Source: Planctomycetota bacterium
Lineage (GTDB): Bacteria; Planctomycetota; Planctomycetia; Pirellulales; UBA1268
Assembly: GCA_018970785.1 (NCBI GenBank)
Contig: JAGWVR010000022.1
Location: 1 to 43,692, forward strand
DNA: 43,692 nt
Direction: 5' to 3'
Every line of letters begins with the position of its first letter. Within the stretch, counting starts at the first letter, position 1. The translations under genes were made by a program, and so were the position numbers. Shown piece after piece: positions 28,180 to 37,342 of this stretch. The notes beneath the pieces were generated by a model. That model saw only the letters and a program-made list of their open reading frames with translations, was not told where the DNA came from and did not search any database.

Positions 28180-28260
28180 CGCGCGGACTCTCTTCACGGT
28201 CGGAGCACCACTCCGGCGTTGCTCATCGGCCGATCGGGCCGTGCTGGTCAAGAATTCCGC
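28180..28260 (-). promoter_or_regulatory. Conserved structured leader upstream of the OprB-like porin
   Basis: Partner of the element at 23987-24067. Minus-strand blocks GCGGAATTCT, GCACGG, TCGGCCGATGAG and GTCCGCGC occur in the same order. The hairpin at 28201-28215 (CGGAG, loop, CTCCG) differs from the other copy in sequence but keeps pairing and the 6-base distance to the GATGAG block. It lies 18-98 bases before the chosen start. TTGACC (28245-28250 region, minus strand) could be a -35 box, with no clear -10. Confidence 0.5.
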
Positions 28261-28408
28261 TTCCGCGATCGGCGACCGGGCACGCCGCTGGCGTTACAGT
28301 GCACAAAGCCCGGGGAACGCCGGGTCCCCTACCGCCTTCGGCTCCTTGCAGCCCGGTGGGCCACGGGATAGAACCCCCTCTCCCCGGGTCGTGGCGAACG
28401 TCACGCTC

Positions 28409-28444
28409 GCGGGCCGGCCCGCGGTGCCATCCCGCTCCGGGATG
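28409..28444 (+). promoter_or_regulatory. Two adjacent perfect inverted repeats in the sulfatase leader
   Basis: GCGGGCCGGCCCGC (28409-28422) is a 14-base perfect palindrome, and CATCCCG-CTC-CGGGATG (28428-28444) is a hairpin with a 7-bp stem. The second ends 13 bases before the AGAGGAG ribosome binding site (28458-28464) of the sulfatase. They could be an operator followed by a leader hairpin that affects translation. The rest of the 312-base divergent gap (28163-28474) holds the porin leader and unassigned promoter sequence. Confidence 0.5.
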
Positions 28445-28474
28445 CTCGGAAGTCTTCAGAGGAGTGACGACGTG

Positions 28475-30073
28475 ATGCAGGGCATTCTTCGCCGGGTCCT
28501 CCCGATCGCCGTCGCGGTGCTGGTGGCGCTATCGATGCAGCCGGCCTCCGCGCAGCCGAAGGGGAAGAAGCCCAACATCCTCCTGATCATGAGCGACGAC
28601 GTCGGCGTCGCCAACATCAGCGCTTACAGCATGGGGCTGGTCGGCTACCGGACGCCGAACATCGACCGCATCGCCCGGGGCGGGATGCTGTTCACCGACT
28701 ACTACGGCGAGCAGAGCTGCACGGCCGGCCGGTCGGCGTTCATCACCGGGATCCACCCGGTCCGCACGGGGCTGACCAAGGTCGGGCTTCCCGGCTCCCC
28801 GATCGGCATTTCCGCGAAGGACCCGACGCTCGCCGAGCTGCTCAAGCCGCACGGCTACGTGTCGGGCCAGTTCGGCAAGAATCACCTCGGCGACCGCAAC
28901 GAGTTCCTGCCCACCGTCCACGGGTTCGACGAGTTCTACGGCAACCTCTACCACCTCAACGCCGAGGAGGAGCCGGAGAACGAGGATTACCCCAAGGATC
29001 CGGCGTTCCGCGCCACGTTCGGGCCCCGCGGCGTGCTCGACACGAAAGCCTCCGACACCGACGATCCGGCGGTCGATCCCCGCTTCGGCCGGGTCGGCAA
29101 GCAGACGGTCGCCGACACCGGTCCGCTCACACGCAAGCGGATGGAAACGGCCGACGAGGAGTTTCTCGACCGGACGAAGAAGTTCATCCGCAAGCACACC
29201 GCGGCCGGCAAGCCCTGGATGACGTGGGTCAACACGTCGCGGATGCACTTCTACACCCACCTCAAGCCCGAGAGCACGGGCGTCACCGGGCTGGGCGTGT
29301 ACGCCGACGGCATGATGGAGCACGACGCCCACGTCGGCCAGCTCCTCGACCTCCTCGACGAGCTGAAGATCAGCGACGACACGATCGTCGTCTACACCTG
29401 CGACAACGGCCCCCACTTCAACGAGTGGCCGGACGGCGGCAACACGCCGTTCCGCAGCGAGAAGAACTCCAACTGGGAAGGCGCCTACCGCGTCTCGGGC
29501 CTCGTCCGCTGGCCCGGCCGGATCAAGGCCGGCACGGTCTCCAACGAGATCATGTCGCACCTCGATTGGGTGCCGACGCTGCTCGCCGCGGTCGGCGAGC
29601 CCGACGTCAAGGAGAAGCTCCGCGCGGGCCACCGGATCGGCGACACGACCTACAAGGCCCATCTCGACGGCTACGACTTCCTCCCCTACCTCACCGGCGC
29701 GGCCACGGCGGGGCCGCGGAAGGAGTTCTTCTACTTCAGCGACGACGGCCAGCTGGTCGCGCTGCGCCGTGACCAGTGGAAGATGGTGTTCGCCGAGCAG
29801 CGGGCGCGGCAGCTGCAGGTGTGGACCGAGCCGTTCGTCTCGCTGCGGGCCCCGAAGCTGTTCAACCTCCGCACCGATCCCTACGAGCGGGCCGACACCG
29901 ATTCCAACAACTACAACCGTTGGTACCTCCAGCGGGCGTGGGTGGCGGTGCCGACGCAGGCGATCGTCGCCAACTTCCTCAAGTCGTTCGCCGAGTTCCC
30001 GATGCGGCAAAAGCCGGCGAAGTTCAACGTCGACGACGTGATGAAGCTGATGTCCGAAGGACAGACCAACTGA
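28475..30073 (+). CDS. Arylsulfatase with C-x-A-x-R active-site motif, exported
   Basis: 532 residues. ATG at 28475; the GTG one codon earlier is spaced better from AGAGGAG (28458-28464) and could be used. Signal peptide VLPIAVAVLVALSMQPASAQ. Metal strand NILLIMSDDVGVANISAYS, catalytic C82 in QSCTAGRSAF (alanine in place of the usual proline or serine, still allowed in family motif C-x-[PSA]-x-R), GQFGKNHLGD, CDNGPHFNEWPDGG and TPFRSEKNSNWEGAYR. This is the AslA-like arylsulfatase group seen widely in planctomycetes. C-terminal helix NYNRWYLQRAWVAVPTQ is typical of the group. Substrate unknown. Confidence 0.95.
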   Translation: MQGILRRVLPIAVAVLVALSMQPASAQPKGKKPNILLIMSDDVGVANISAYSMGLVGYRTPNIDRIARGGMLFTDYYGEQSCTAGRSAFITGIHPVRTGLTKVGLPGSPIGISAKDPTLAELLKPHGYVSGQFGKNHLGDRNEFLPTVHGFDEFYGNLYHLNAEEEPENEDYPKDPAFRATFGPRGVLDTKASDTDDPAVDPRFGRVGKQTVADTGPLTRKRMETADEEFLDRTKKFIRKHTAAGKPWMTWVNTSRMHFYTHLKPESTGVTGLGVYADGMMEHDAHVGQLLDLLDELKISDDTIVVYTCDNGPHFNEWPDGGNTPFRSEKNSNWEGAYRVSGLVRWPGRIKAGTVSNEIMSHLDWVPTLLAAVGEPDVKEKLRAGHRIGDTTYKAHLDGYDFLPYLTGAATAGPRKEFFYFSDDGQLVALRRDQWKMVFAEQRARQLQVWTEPFVSLRAPKLFNLRTDPYERADTDSNNYNRWYLQRAWVAVPTQAIVANFLKSFAEFPMRQKPAKFNVDDVMKLMSEGQTN

Positions 30074-30231
30074 CCTGCTCCGGTCCGGCATGCCGCCGGC
30101 CGGCCGCGGGCAGGTACGATGGGGCTCCGGCCGGGGACCGGCGGCACGTGTGCCACGGTGCCCCGGCAACCCGGTCCACGGGGGCGGGCGACGGGGCCTT
30201 CCCCCGGCCGTGTCCTGCAGGCTGTCGAGCG

Positions 30232-32445
30232 ATGCATCGCCCCACCCGGATCCGTGTCGCCCTCCGCGCGGGGACCGTCGGCACGCCGCTGCTCGCGGCG
30301 GCCGTGGCGTGGTTCGCCGCCGGCGGCCTGAGGGCCGTCTCGGCTCAGGAAGTGGCGGCCCCGGCAGACGCCGCTGGCGCGGTCGTGCCCACGGCAGCCG
30401 ATTGGACCCGTCGGGAGTTCTGGCAAACGCCCGACGGGCAGCCGGTCTCCGACGGCTGGCAGTTCGCCGGCGGCGAGGTCCGGCTCGTCCGCCCCCACGT
30501 CGGCGGCAACATCCTCTCGCCGCCGCTGCCGGAGCACTTCGAGCTTCACTGGTCGTGGCGGATCGAGAACGGGGTCAACACCGGACTCAAGTACCGCGTC
30601 CGCCGGTTTCCCGGCCCGATCTTCGAGGATCGGTTCCTCGGTCTGGAGTACCAGATCATCGACAGCCCGCCGCTCGACACGTCGAAGGGGTCGACCGCGG
30701 CGATCTACGATCTCGTCGAGCCGGCGCGCGACAAGATTCTCCATCCCCCCGGTGAATGGAACACCGCCTCCGTCGTCGCCATCGGCGAAAAGATCGAGCA
30801 CCACCTCAACGGGCAGCTCGTCGCCACGGCCGACATCTCCGGCCCCGCCTGGGAGACGACCGTCGCGCTGAGCAAGTTCCACGGCTCGGCCGACTTCGGC
30901 CGCCCCCGGCCGGGCGATCGCGTGATGCTCACCGACCACGGCGGCAAGGCCGTCTACAAGGACTTCCGCTTCGTCGTCCATCCGGCCCCGGCTCCCTCCG
31001 CTCCGGCCCGGAGCGGCCCGTTCCTCGCCAACGCCACCCGCAACGGCTGGGCCGATCAGTCGAGCGTCGTCCTCTGGACGCGCACCACGCGCGCTCCCGA
31101 GATGGTCGGCGACGGTCCCGCGTTCGTCGCCATCGACGCCGACCGCGCGGGCGATCTGGCACGCCAGACCGATGCCGAGGCGCTCACGCGCGTGCAGCTC
31201 CCTCCGGGTGCCACGCTCGACAGGATGGCCGGGGCCACGCCGGGCGCCCCGGGGCAGGTGCGGCTCTGGTACTGGCCCGATCACCAGCGCCTGCGGGTCC
31301 GCCACACCGACTGGATCACGACCTCGGCGGAGCGCGACTTCACCGCCCAGTGGCGTCTGGAGGGGCTCGACTCCAACCATCTCTACCGCACGGTCGTCGA
31401 GGCGCGGTCGCCGACGGGTGAGGCCGCCGCGGTGGCGTGCGGTTCGTTCCGCACCGCGCCCCGGGCCGACGAGGCCCAGCCGCTGACGTTCTGCATCACC
31501 ACCTGCCACGACTACGTCCGCCGCGACGACGGCCCCCGCGGCCACAGGATCTATCCGGCGATGGCGGCCCTCGGGCCGGCGTTCGTCGTCCATGCCGGCG
31601 ACGTCGAGTATTACGACAAACCCGATCCCTGGGCGTTCACGATCCCGCTGATGCGCTTCAAGTGGGGGCGGCTGTTCGCCCTGCCGTCGAATCGCGACTT
31701 CTACGCCCACACCACCAGCTACTTCCTCAAGGACGACCACGACACGCTGGCCAACGACACCTGGCCGGGCCGCACCTACGGCGCGGTCACGTTCGCCGAG
31801 GGGGCGCGGCTGTTCAACGAGGAGCAGTTCCCGTCGCGCGACCCCCGGTACGCCACGATCCGCTGGGGCCGCGACCTGCAGATCTGGCTCCTCGAGGGGC
31901 GCGACGAGCGCAGCCCCGCCACGCAACCCGACGGACCGGAGAAAACGATCCTCGGAGCCCGGCAGAAAGCCTGGCTGCTCGCGTCGCTGGCCGGTTCCGA
32001 CGCCCGCTTCAAGCTCGTCGTCAGCCCGACGCCGATCGTCGGCCCCGATCGATCGGCCAAGAAAGACAACCACGCCAACGACAGCTTCGCCTGGGAGGGG
32101 CGGGAGCTCCGCGACGCCTTCGCCGCGGTGCCGGGCGTGATCGTGGCCTGCGGCGACCGCCATTGGCAGTATGCGTCGGTCGACGACGCGACCGGCCTGT
32201 GGGAGTTCGGCTGCGGTCCGGGTAGCGCGCTGCACGATCTCGGCTGGAAGGACGGCGACGAACGGCCGGAGCACCGCTTCCTGCGCGTCGACGCCGGCTT
32301 CCTGTCCGGTGAGCTCACGGTCGCCGACGACGGTGGGCCGACGCTCACGATCCGCCACCATGCCGTGACGGGAGAGGAGCGGAGCCGGTTCACGTTTCCG
32401 CGCGATTTCTCCCCGCCTTCGCCCGCCGCGCCCCGCGGACGGTGA
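30232..32445 (+). CDS. Fusion of DUF1080 (3-keto-disaccharide hydrolase-like) with a PhoD-like metallophosphatase
   Basis: 737 residues. Signal peptide (LLAAAVAWFAAGGLRAVSAQ). Residues about 55-250 form a DUF1080 jelly-roll: FELHWSWRIENGVNTGLKY, GLEYQIIDSPPLDTSKGST, EWNTASVVAIGEKIEHHLNG and YKDFRFVVHP. From about residue 260 a PhoD-like N-terminal domain begins (NATRNGWADQSSVVLWTRTT), then the metallophosphatase core with CITTCHDYVRRDD, VVHAGDVEYYDK, FFLKDDHD-like YFLKDDHDTLANDT and GVIVACGDRHWQY. It would be a secreted hydrolase acting on phosphodiester or phosphomonoester substrates, possibly sugar-linked. The order of domains is unusual to me; a real fusion is supported by one continuous frame with no stop or shift. 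Confidence 0.85.
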   Translation: MHRPTRIRVALRAGTVGTPLLAAAVAWFAAGGLRAVSAQEVAAPADAAGAVVPTAADWTRREFWQTPDGQPVSDGWQFAGGEVRLVRPHVGGNILSPPLPEHFELHWSWRIENGVNTGLKYRVRRFPGPIFEDRFLGLEYQIIDSPPLDTSKGSTAAIYDLVEPARDKILHPPGEWNTASVVAIGEKIEHHLNGQLVATADISGPAWETTVALSKFHGSADFGRPRPGDRVMLTDHGGKAVYKDFRFVVHPAPAPSAPARSGPFLANATRNGWADQSSVVLWTRTTRAPEMVGDGPAFVAIDADRAGDLARQTDAEALTRVQLPPGATLDRMAGATPGAPGQVRLWYWPDHQRLRVRHTDWITTSAERDFTAQWRLEGLDSNHLYRTVVEARSPTGEAAAVACGSFRTAPRADEAQPLTFCITTCHDYVRRDDGPRGHRIYPAMAALGPAFVVHAGDVEYYDKPDPWAFTIPLMRFKWGRLFALPSNRDFYAHTTSYFLKDDHDTLANDTWPGRTYGAVTFAEGARLFNEEQFPSRDPRYATIRWGRDLQIWLLEGRDERSPATQPDGPEKTILGARQKAWLLASLAGSDARFKLVVSPTPIVGPDRSAKKDNHANDSFAWEGRELRDAFAAVPGVIVACGDRHWQYASVDDATGLWEFGCGPGSALHDLGWKDGDERPEHRFLRVDAGFLSGELTVADDGGPTLTIRHHAVTGEERSRFTFPRDFSPPSPAAPRGR

Positions 32446-32534
32446 CCGAAAGGAAATCGGCCGCCGCCAGTCGGCTCCGCCAGCGAGCGCCAGGAACAGC
32501 TGCCGGCGTGGGCGCGGAGCCGCCGCGACCGGCG

Positions 32535-33482
32535 TCAGCGCTTCTTGACCGGCCACGTCCGCATCGTCTCGAGCGTGTGCTCGAACGACACGATGCCGGC
32601 GTCGGATCCCAGCCCGGTGGCCACCAGCCCGGCCGCGGCCTGGGCGAAGCGGAGGGCGGTTTCGGTGTCGAGGCGGTGATGCAGCGCGGCGATGAAGCCG
32701 GCGTCGAAGGCGTCGCCGCAGCCGGTCGTGTCGACCACGTCGACCTCGTACGCCGGCGACGCCAGCCGGGTGCCGTCCCGGTGGGCGTAGTAGGCGCCCT
32801 CCGCTCCGAGCGTGAACACGCAGCAGGTGGTGCCGCGATCGAGGTAGAACCGCGCGCAGTCCTCGGGGGTCTTCTGCCCCGACATGTCCCGCGCCTCCTC
32901 GATCGACGGTAGAAAAAAGTCGATGAACGGGAGCAGCGGGTCGACCAGCGCGAGCGTCCCGGCATGGGCGGCGATCAGGTCGAAGGTCACGATCCGCCCC
33001 CGTGCCTTGGCCGCCCGGAGGAGCGCCGCACTGGCGGCACCGTCGAGCGCCCGGAGGAGGCCGGTGCCGCCGAGGTGGACGATCGGCGCGTCGAAGACGA
33101 GGTCCTCGAGCGCCTCGGGAACGGTGAAGTGGTCGGAGGCGCCGCGGACGTGCAGGGCGGGACGGTCGCCGTTGGGGCGGACGTTGAGGATCGTGGCCGA
33201 CGTCGGCACGCCCGGCAGGCGCTGCATGGCGGAGGTGTCGACGCCGTGCTTCCCGAGCGTGTGCAGGACCCAGTCGGCTTTCTCGTCGTCGCCGACGGCG
33301 CCGACGGCCAGGCTGCGGAGTCCGAGCTTGGCCGTGTCGACCACCGTCCCGCCGGCGGTGCCGGCGACCGTGAGCCGGATCTCCTCGATGAACTCGACGT
33401 TCCCCCGCTCGGGAATCCGGGTCACGGGGCGGCCCAGGACGTCGAGGATGTAGAGGCCGATGACCGAGACGTCGAATCGCAT
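32535..33482 (-). CDS. PfkB-family carbohydrate/nucleoside kinase
   Basis: 315 residues, ATP-dependent sugar kinase of the ribokinase superfamily. ATG at 33480-33482. The N-terminal VIGLYILDVLGRPV, the GGTVVDTAKLGLRSLAVGAVGDD region (signature 1), TFDLIAAHAGTLALVDPLLPFID, and signature 2 as DVVDTTGCGDAFDAGF with catalytic base D257. The signature has cysteine where DTTGAGDAF is usual. SIEEARDMSGQKTPEDCARF fits the loop before the nucleotide site. The substrate could be a sugar, 2-keto-3-deoxygluconate or a nucleoside; sequence does not say. Repeat copy B lies 28 bases upstream of the start codon, inside its promoter region. Confidence 0.88.
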   Translation of the reverse strand: MRFDVSVIGLYILDVLGRPVTRIPERGNVEFIEEIRLTVAGTAGGTVVDTAKLGLRSLAVGAVGDDEKADWVLHTLGKHGVDTSAMQRLPGVPTSATILNVRPNGDRPALHVRGASDHFTVPEALEDLVFDAPIVHLGGTGLLRALDGAASAALLRAAKARGRIVTFDLIAAHAGTLALVDPLLPFIDFFLPSIEEARDMSGQKTPEDCARFYLDRGTTCCVFTLGAEGAYYAHRDGTRLASPAYEVDVVDTTGCGDAFDAGFIAALHHRLDTETALRFAQAAAGLVATGLGSDAGIVSFEHTLETMRTWPVKKR

Positions 33483-33510
33483 CGTCGATTCCCCATGGCG
33501 CTCGCTGCCC

Positions 33511-33617
33511 GTGGACAAAGCCCTCCGTGGCCTTCGTCCACTGCGGCGACCGCGGGAAACGCCGAGGGTTTCCCGGGTCGCCGTCGGCCGCATCCGGCGG
33601 CCGATCACTTTTTCCAC
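33511..33617 (+). repeat. Dispersed triple-hairpin element, copy B
   Basis: 107 bases, starting GTGGACAAAG and ending CTTTTTCCAC, which pair as a 10-bp terminal inverted repeat with one mismatch. Inside are hairpins at about 33511-33541, 33545-33582 and 33586-33602 (GGCCGC, loop ATCCG, GCGGCC). GCTGCC occurs immediately outside both ends (33504-33509 and 33620-33625), possibly part of a longer 115-base unit. It lies just upstream of the kinase gene. Confidence 0.9.
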
Positions 33618-33978
33618 GGGCTGCCGGTGCGCGGTCCGCACGCCGCCAGGGAGGCGGCGCGGGCCCGACGCCCCACCACCATACCGAGCGCGGCCGCACC
33701 CGGCGCGTTCAGCCGACCGCGGCTCCACGGCCCCCACGGCGTTGACGGCGACGGAAGTGGTGGCCAAGCTGCCCGTCCCGGAGAATGCCCCGCGGCGTCC
33801 GGGGAACGAACCGCCGCGCGGGGCCGGCGATCGCCACTCGCTCGCCGGGCAGGGCGGCCATGGGGCCCGACGACAGCCGCTGACCGGATCGTGGCCCAGA
33901 CCGCGTGGCCCGGTTCCGCGCCATGCGGCGCGTGCCTTTCCGCCCGACCGGCCCCAGCGCCCACCGAGGTGCCGGCCG
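33618..33978. other. Intergenic stretch before the APC permease, no gene recognised
   Basis: About 360 bases between repeat copy B and the permease start. Long frames are open on both strands because of base composition, but none has a signal peptide, ribosome binding site or recognisable motif. The only firm element is GAGGTG at 33966-33971, 7 bases before the permease ATG. Confidence 0.6.
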
Positions 33979-35343
<1,365 letters not shown>

Positions 35344-35459
35344 TGAGGGTCGGCCGTTTTCCCTCGGTGGAGAGTGCCCTCGACAGCGTTGGCTTCGAAT
35401 CGGATCGGTGGCGGAGGGCGGCACTCCCTGCGGAGGTCCCAGCCATGGCCGGGGATCCT

Positions 35460-35765
35460 TCAGCCGCCCCGGATCTCCCTGTCACCAATCTCTCCCCGCG
35501 GCACCCCGGCCCACAGGCACCACGGAGCCGAGGCACGCGGCCGCCGCGAGACCAGCGCCGACCGCAACTGCGAAGCATGGACGAGCCAGGCGACGAGCAC
35601 GACGGTGGCCAGCAGGTCGAGGAGCGTGATCCAGGGCATCTGCGCCAGGACCGTCGTCGCGATGAAGAAGGGAAGCAGCAGCAGGGCGTAGCCGGCCCTT
35701 CATCTGGTCATGTCCTTCGATCGGGTGCCATCCGTGCGGATCCGTTCGCGCGGGGCAAGGGGCAT
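35460..35765 (-). pseudogene. Decayed small membrane protein gene with in-frame TGA
   Basis: An ATG at 35763-35765 opens a frame of 102 codons that is broken at codon 22 by TGA (35700-35702). The part after the break reads YALLLLPFFIATTVLAQMP and LLDLLATVVLVAWLVH, two membrane segments with nearly all codons ending in G or C, as in this genome's real genes. Downstream, hydrophobic content moves to the next frame (AVAVGAGLAAAACLGSVVPVG, ending at 35482), which suggests a frameshift as well. A TGG to TGA change would explain the stop. It is the third of a leftward series of small membrane genes. Alternatively it could start internally at a rare codon. The remaining 35344-35459 holds an imperfect hairpin (AGTGCC... 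GGCACT) after the permease. Confidence 0.4.
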
Positions 35766-35811
35766 GGCGGGAGAGGATCTCGCGCGACGGCGATGTCGGC
35801 TCCCACCGGCG

Positions 35812-36123
35812 TCATGTGGCGTCATCCGGCGGCCGGCGGCGGCGACCGGCAAACAAGATCACGAGCACGTTCAACGTGGGGGGCACGACGAACAGTGCGA
35901 TGAACAAAAGGGCCGAGGGGCCATCGGGCTCCGGCTTGACTCCCGCCGCCATCAGGGCCGCCAACACCAGAGGGCTCCAGGGAACCCCCAACACGGCCGG
36001 AGCCGTGAATGCCATGCCGCCACCGACGCCATGTCGGCCCTGCCAGGCGACTGCGAGACACCCGGCATAGATGGCGGCGTAGCACGCGGCCACGAGGCCC
36101 CGGGCAAAGGATGTCGTCCGCAT
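35812..36123 (-). CDS. Small membrane protein, paralogue of the gene at 36222
   Basis: 103 residues from ATG at 36121-36123. Three hydrophobic segments: VAACYAAIYAGCLAVAWQG, MAFTAPAVLGVPWSPLVLAAL and ALLFIALFVVPPTLNVLVILF, then a basic tail (GRRRRPPDDAT). It shares the pattern GGGMAF..P..LG.PW and VVPP..NV..IL with the neighbouring product, so the pair arose by duplication. I do not recognise the family. Codon use is like the neighbours. It is 98 bases downstream of its paralogue on the same strand. Confidence 0.65.
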   Translation of the reverse strand: MRTTSFARGLVAACYAAIYAGCLAVAWQGRHGVGGGMAFTAPAVLGVPWSPLVLAALMAAGVKPEPDGPSALLFIALFVVPPTLNVLVILFAGRRRRPPDDAT

Positions 36124-36221
36124 GGTCCGTGGTCTTCTGGGTCGGATGCCGTGCGGGGGTCGGCCGGTGCCCCCTGCCGTCGTTCGGTCCGCGCGTGATG
36201 GTCCTGCTGCTTTCTTCGGAT

Positions 36222-36518
36222 TCAGGGGGCGTCGTCGCGCGGTGCACGCACGATTCCCCTCGTCCGGAGAATGAGGAACACGTTGATCGCCGGGGGCACG
36301 ACGAGCAACACCAGGGAGGTGATCGGCGTCGGTATCTGCGGGACGAGGATGAGCACGCCCAGGACCAGCGCCCACGGGAATCCCAGGATCACCGGGAGGA
36401 CGAAGGCCATCCCGCCCCCCGCGCTACCGCCCGACAGCAGGGCGAACACGAGCGCGACGGCATAGAGCACGCCGTAGACGACAGCACATCCGCGGCGGGT
36501 GGTGTCGGTCGTCGACAT
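36222..36518 (-). CDS. Small membrane protein, paralogue of the gene at 35812
   Basis: 98 residues from ATG at 36516-36518. Three hydrophobic segments: AVVYGVLYAVALVFALLSGG, MAFVLPVILGFPWALVLGVLIL and TSLVLLVVPPAINVFLIL, ending RAPRDDAP. Shared features with the downstream gene are given there, including the loop GGSAGGGMAF and the final RDDA/PDDA residues. No signal peptidase site, so probably an inner-membrane protein with short loops. Family unknown to me. Confidence 0.68.
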   Translation of the reverse strand: MSTTDTTRRGCAVVYGVLYAVALVFALLSGGSAGGGMAFVLPVILGFPWALVLGVLILVPQIPTPITSLVLLVVPPAINVFLILRTRGIVRAPRDDAP

Positions 36519-36680
36519 CGATCGGCATCCGATGCCCCGGGGATGATGCCGTTCACCGGGCCGAGCCTCGACGGCGGGACTCGTCCGCAGCGGTCGAGCG
36601 TGCACACCGATCCCGCCCTCCCCACGCCACCAACGGATCCTACACCGAGGGCTGTCCTGGGGCGACACGGCCAGCTGTCC
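36519..36680. other. Intergenic stretch between the small membrane gene and repeat copy C
   Basis: Presumed promoter region of the leftward small membrane genes. I see no recognisable motif or further gene here. Confidence 0.5.
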
Positions 36681-36787
36681 GTGGACAAAGCCCTCTGAGG
36701 CCAGTGTCCACTGAGGCGACCGCGGGAAACGCCGAGGGTTTCCCGGGTCGCCGTCGGCCGCATCCGGCGGCCGGTCACGTTTTCCAC
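36681..36787 (+). repeat. Dispersed triple-hairpin element, copy C
   Basis: 107 bases, same layout as copy B. The first hairpin's loop side has changed (GCCCTCTGAGGCCAG) while GTGGAC/GTCCAC still pair; the central stem and the GGCCGC/GCGGCC stem are unchanged. The right end contributes the stop codon of the short leftward frame at 36775-36903, so insertion of the element may have cut that gene. Confidence 0.9.
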
Positions 36788-36903
36788 GGGCTGCCAGGCC
36801 ACCGCTGGGCGTTGAACGCAGACCCCGCGCCGCCAACGGCCAGCACGAGGATCGCGAGCCGGTTGCCGACGAGGTTCTCCCGCGAGCGGGTCGTCACCGG
36901 CAC
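36775..36903 (-). pseudogene. Short frame apparently truncated by repeat copy C
   Basis: 42 codons from a GTG at 36901-36903 preceded by AAAGGGG. The product begins VPVTTRSRENLVGNR, then [20 protein letters not shown], a single membrane segment, and ends inside the repeat (GSPWKT). Codon use is typical of real genes up to the repeat boundary. It may be the N-terminus of a gene whose rest was lost when the element inserted, or a genuine microprotein. No family recognised. Confidence 0.35.
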
Positions 36904-37009
36904 CCCCTTTCGACCGTAGGATGGTGATGAGAGCGGGCATCTGGCGGGCTATCCAAAGCCGTTCTCGGGGCCGCCGCAGGACTCCGTCGCTGCGTCACAG
37001 GAGCTTTCC

Positions 37010-37342
37010 GTGGATGGTCCCGATTCCGGTGCCGGGAACGATTGGCAGCCCAGCGGCCTTCACTTCGCCTTGGCCGCGATCGGGATTCCCGTGGGCATCC
37101 TCGTGCTTTCGTGGTTCGTTCCCTTCATGCGGCCCCGTTGGGACTCGAGCGCGATTGAGATGCTGTGTCTGATCGGAGGCCTTGTCCCCGCGCTCATCGG
37201 GGTCGGCATATCGATCGGGGAATGGCGCCGACGCTCCCCGGGCGCGCTGACCGGCCTCGTGGTCGGGCTGGCGGCAGTCCCGGTCTGCCTCGTGATCTCC
37301 TGGTGGCTGGCGATGCAAGGGATCGCGTCGCATCCGGTGTGA
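37010..37342 (+). CDS. Small membrane protein of unknown function
   Basis: 110 residues from GTG at 37010, supported by AGGAG six bases upstream (36999-37003). Membrane segments: LHFALAAIGIPVGILVLSWFV, IEMLCLIGGLVPALIGVGISI and GLVVGLAAVPVCLVISWWLA, with positively charged RRRS between the second and third. Resembles neither of the two leftward paralogues in sequence, though size and topology are alike. Function unknown. Confidence 0.6.
   Translation: MDGPDSGAGNDWQPSGLHFALAAIGIPVGILVLSWFVPFMRPRWDSSAIEMLCLIGGLVPALIGVGISIGEWRRRSPGALTGLVVGLAAVPVCLVISWWLAMQGIASHPV

Noticed and set aside
33504-33625. GCTGCC flanking copy B as a target-site duplication
   Set aside because: A similar GCTGTC/GCTGCC pair also flanks copy C, so it is more likely part of the element than a duplicated target.
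29911-33699. Open frame of more than 1200 codons on the minus strand opposite the DUF1080-PhoD gene and the kinase
   Set aside because: Compositional shadow; the real genes on this stretch have clear domains and start signals.
33605-33978. Leftward frame running from the permease upstream region into repeat copy B
   Set aside because: Ends in the repeat like the frame at copy C, but lacks a hydrophobic segment, start signal or genome-like codon pattern.
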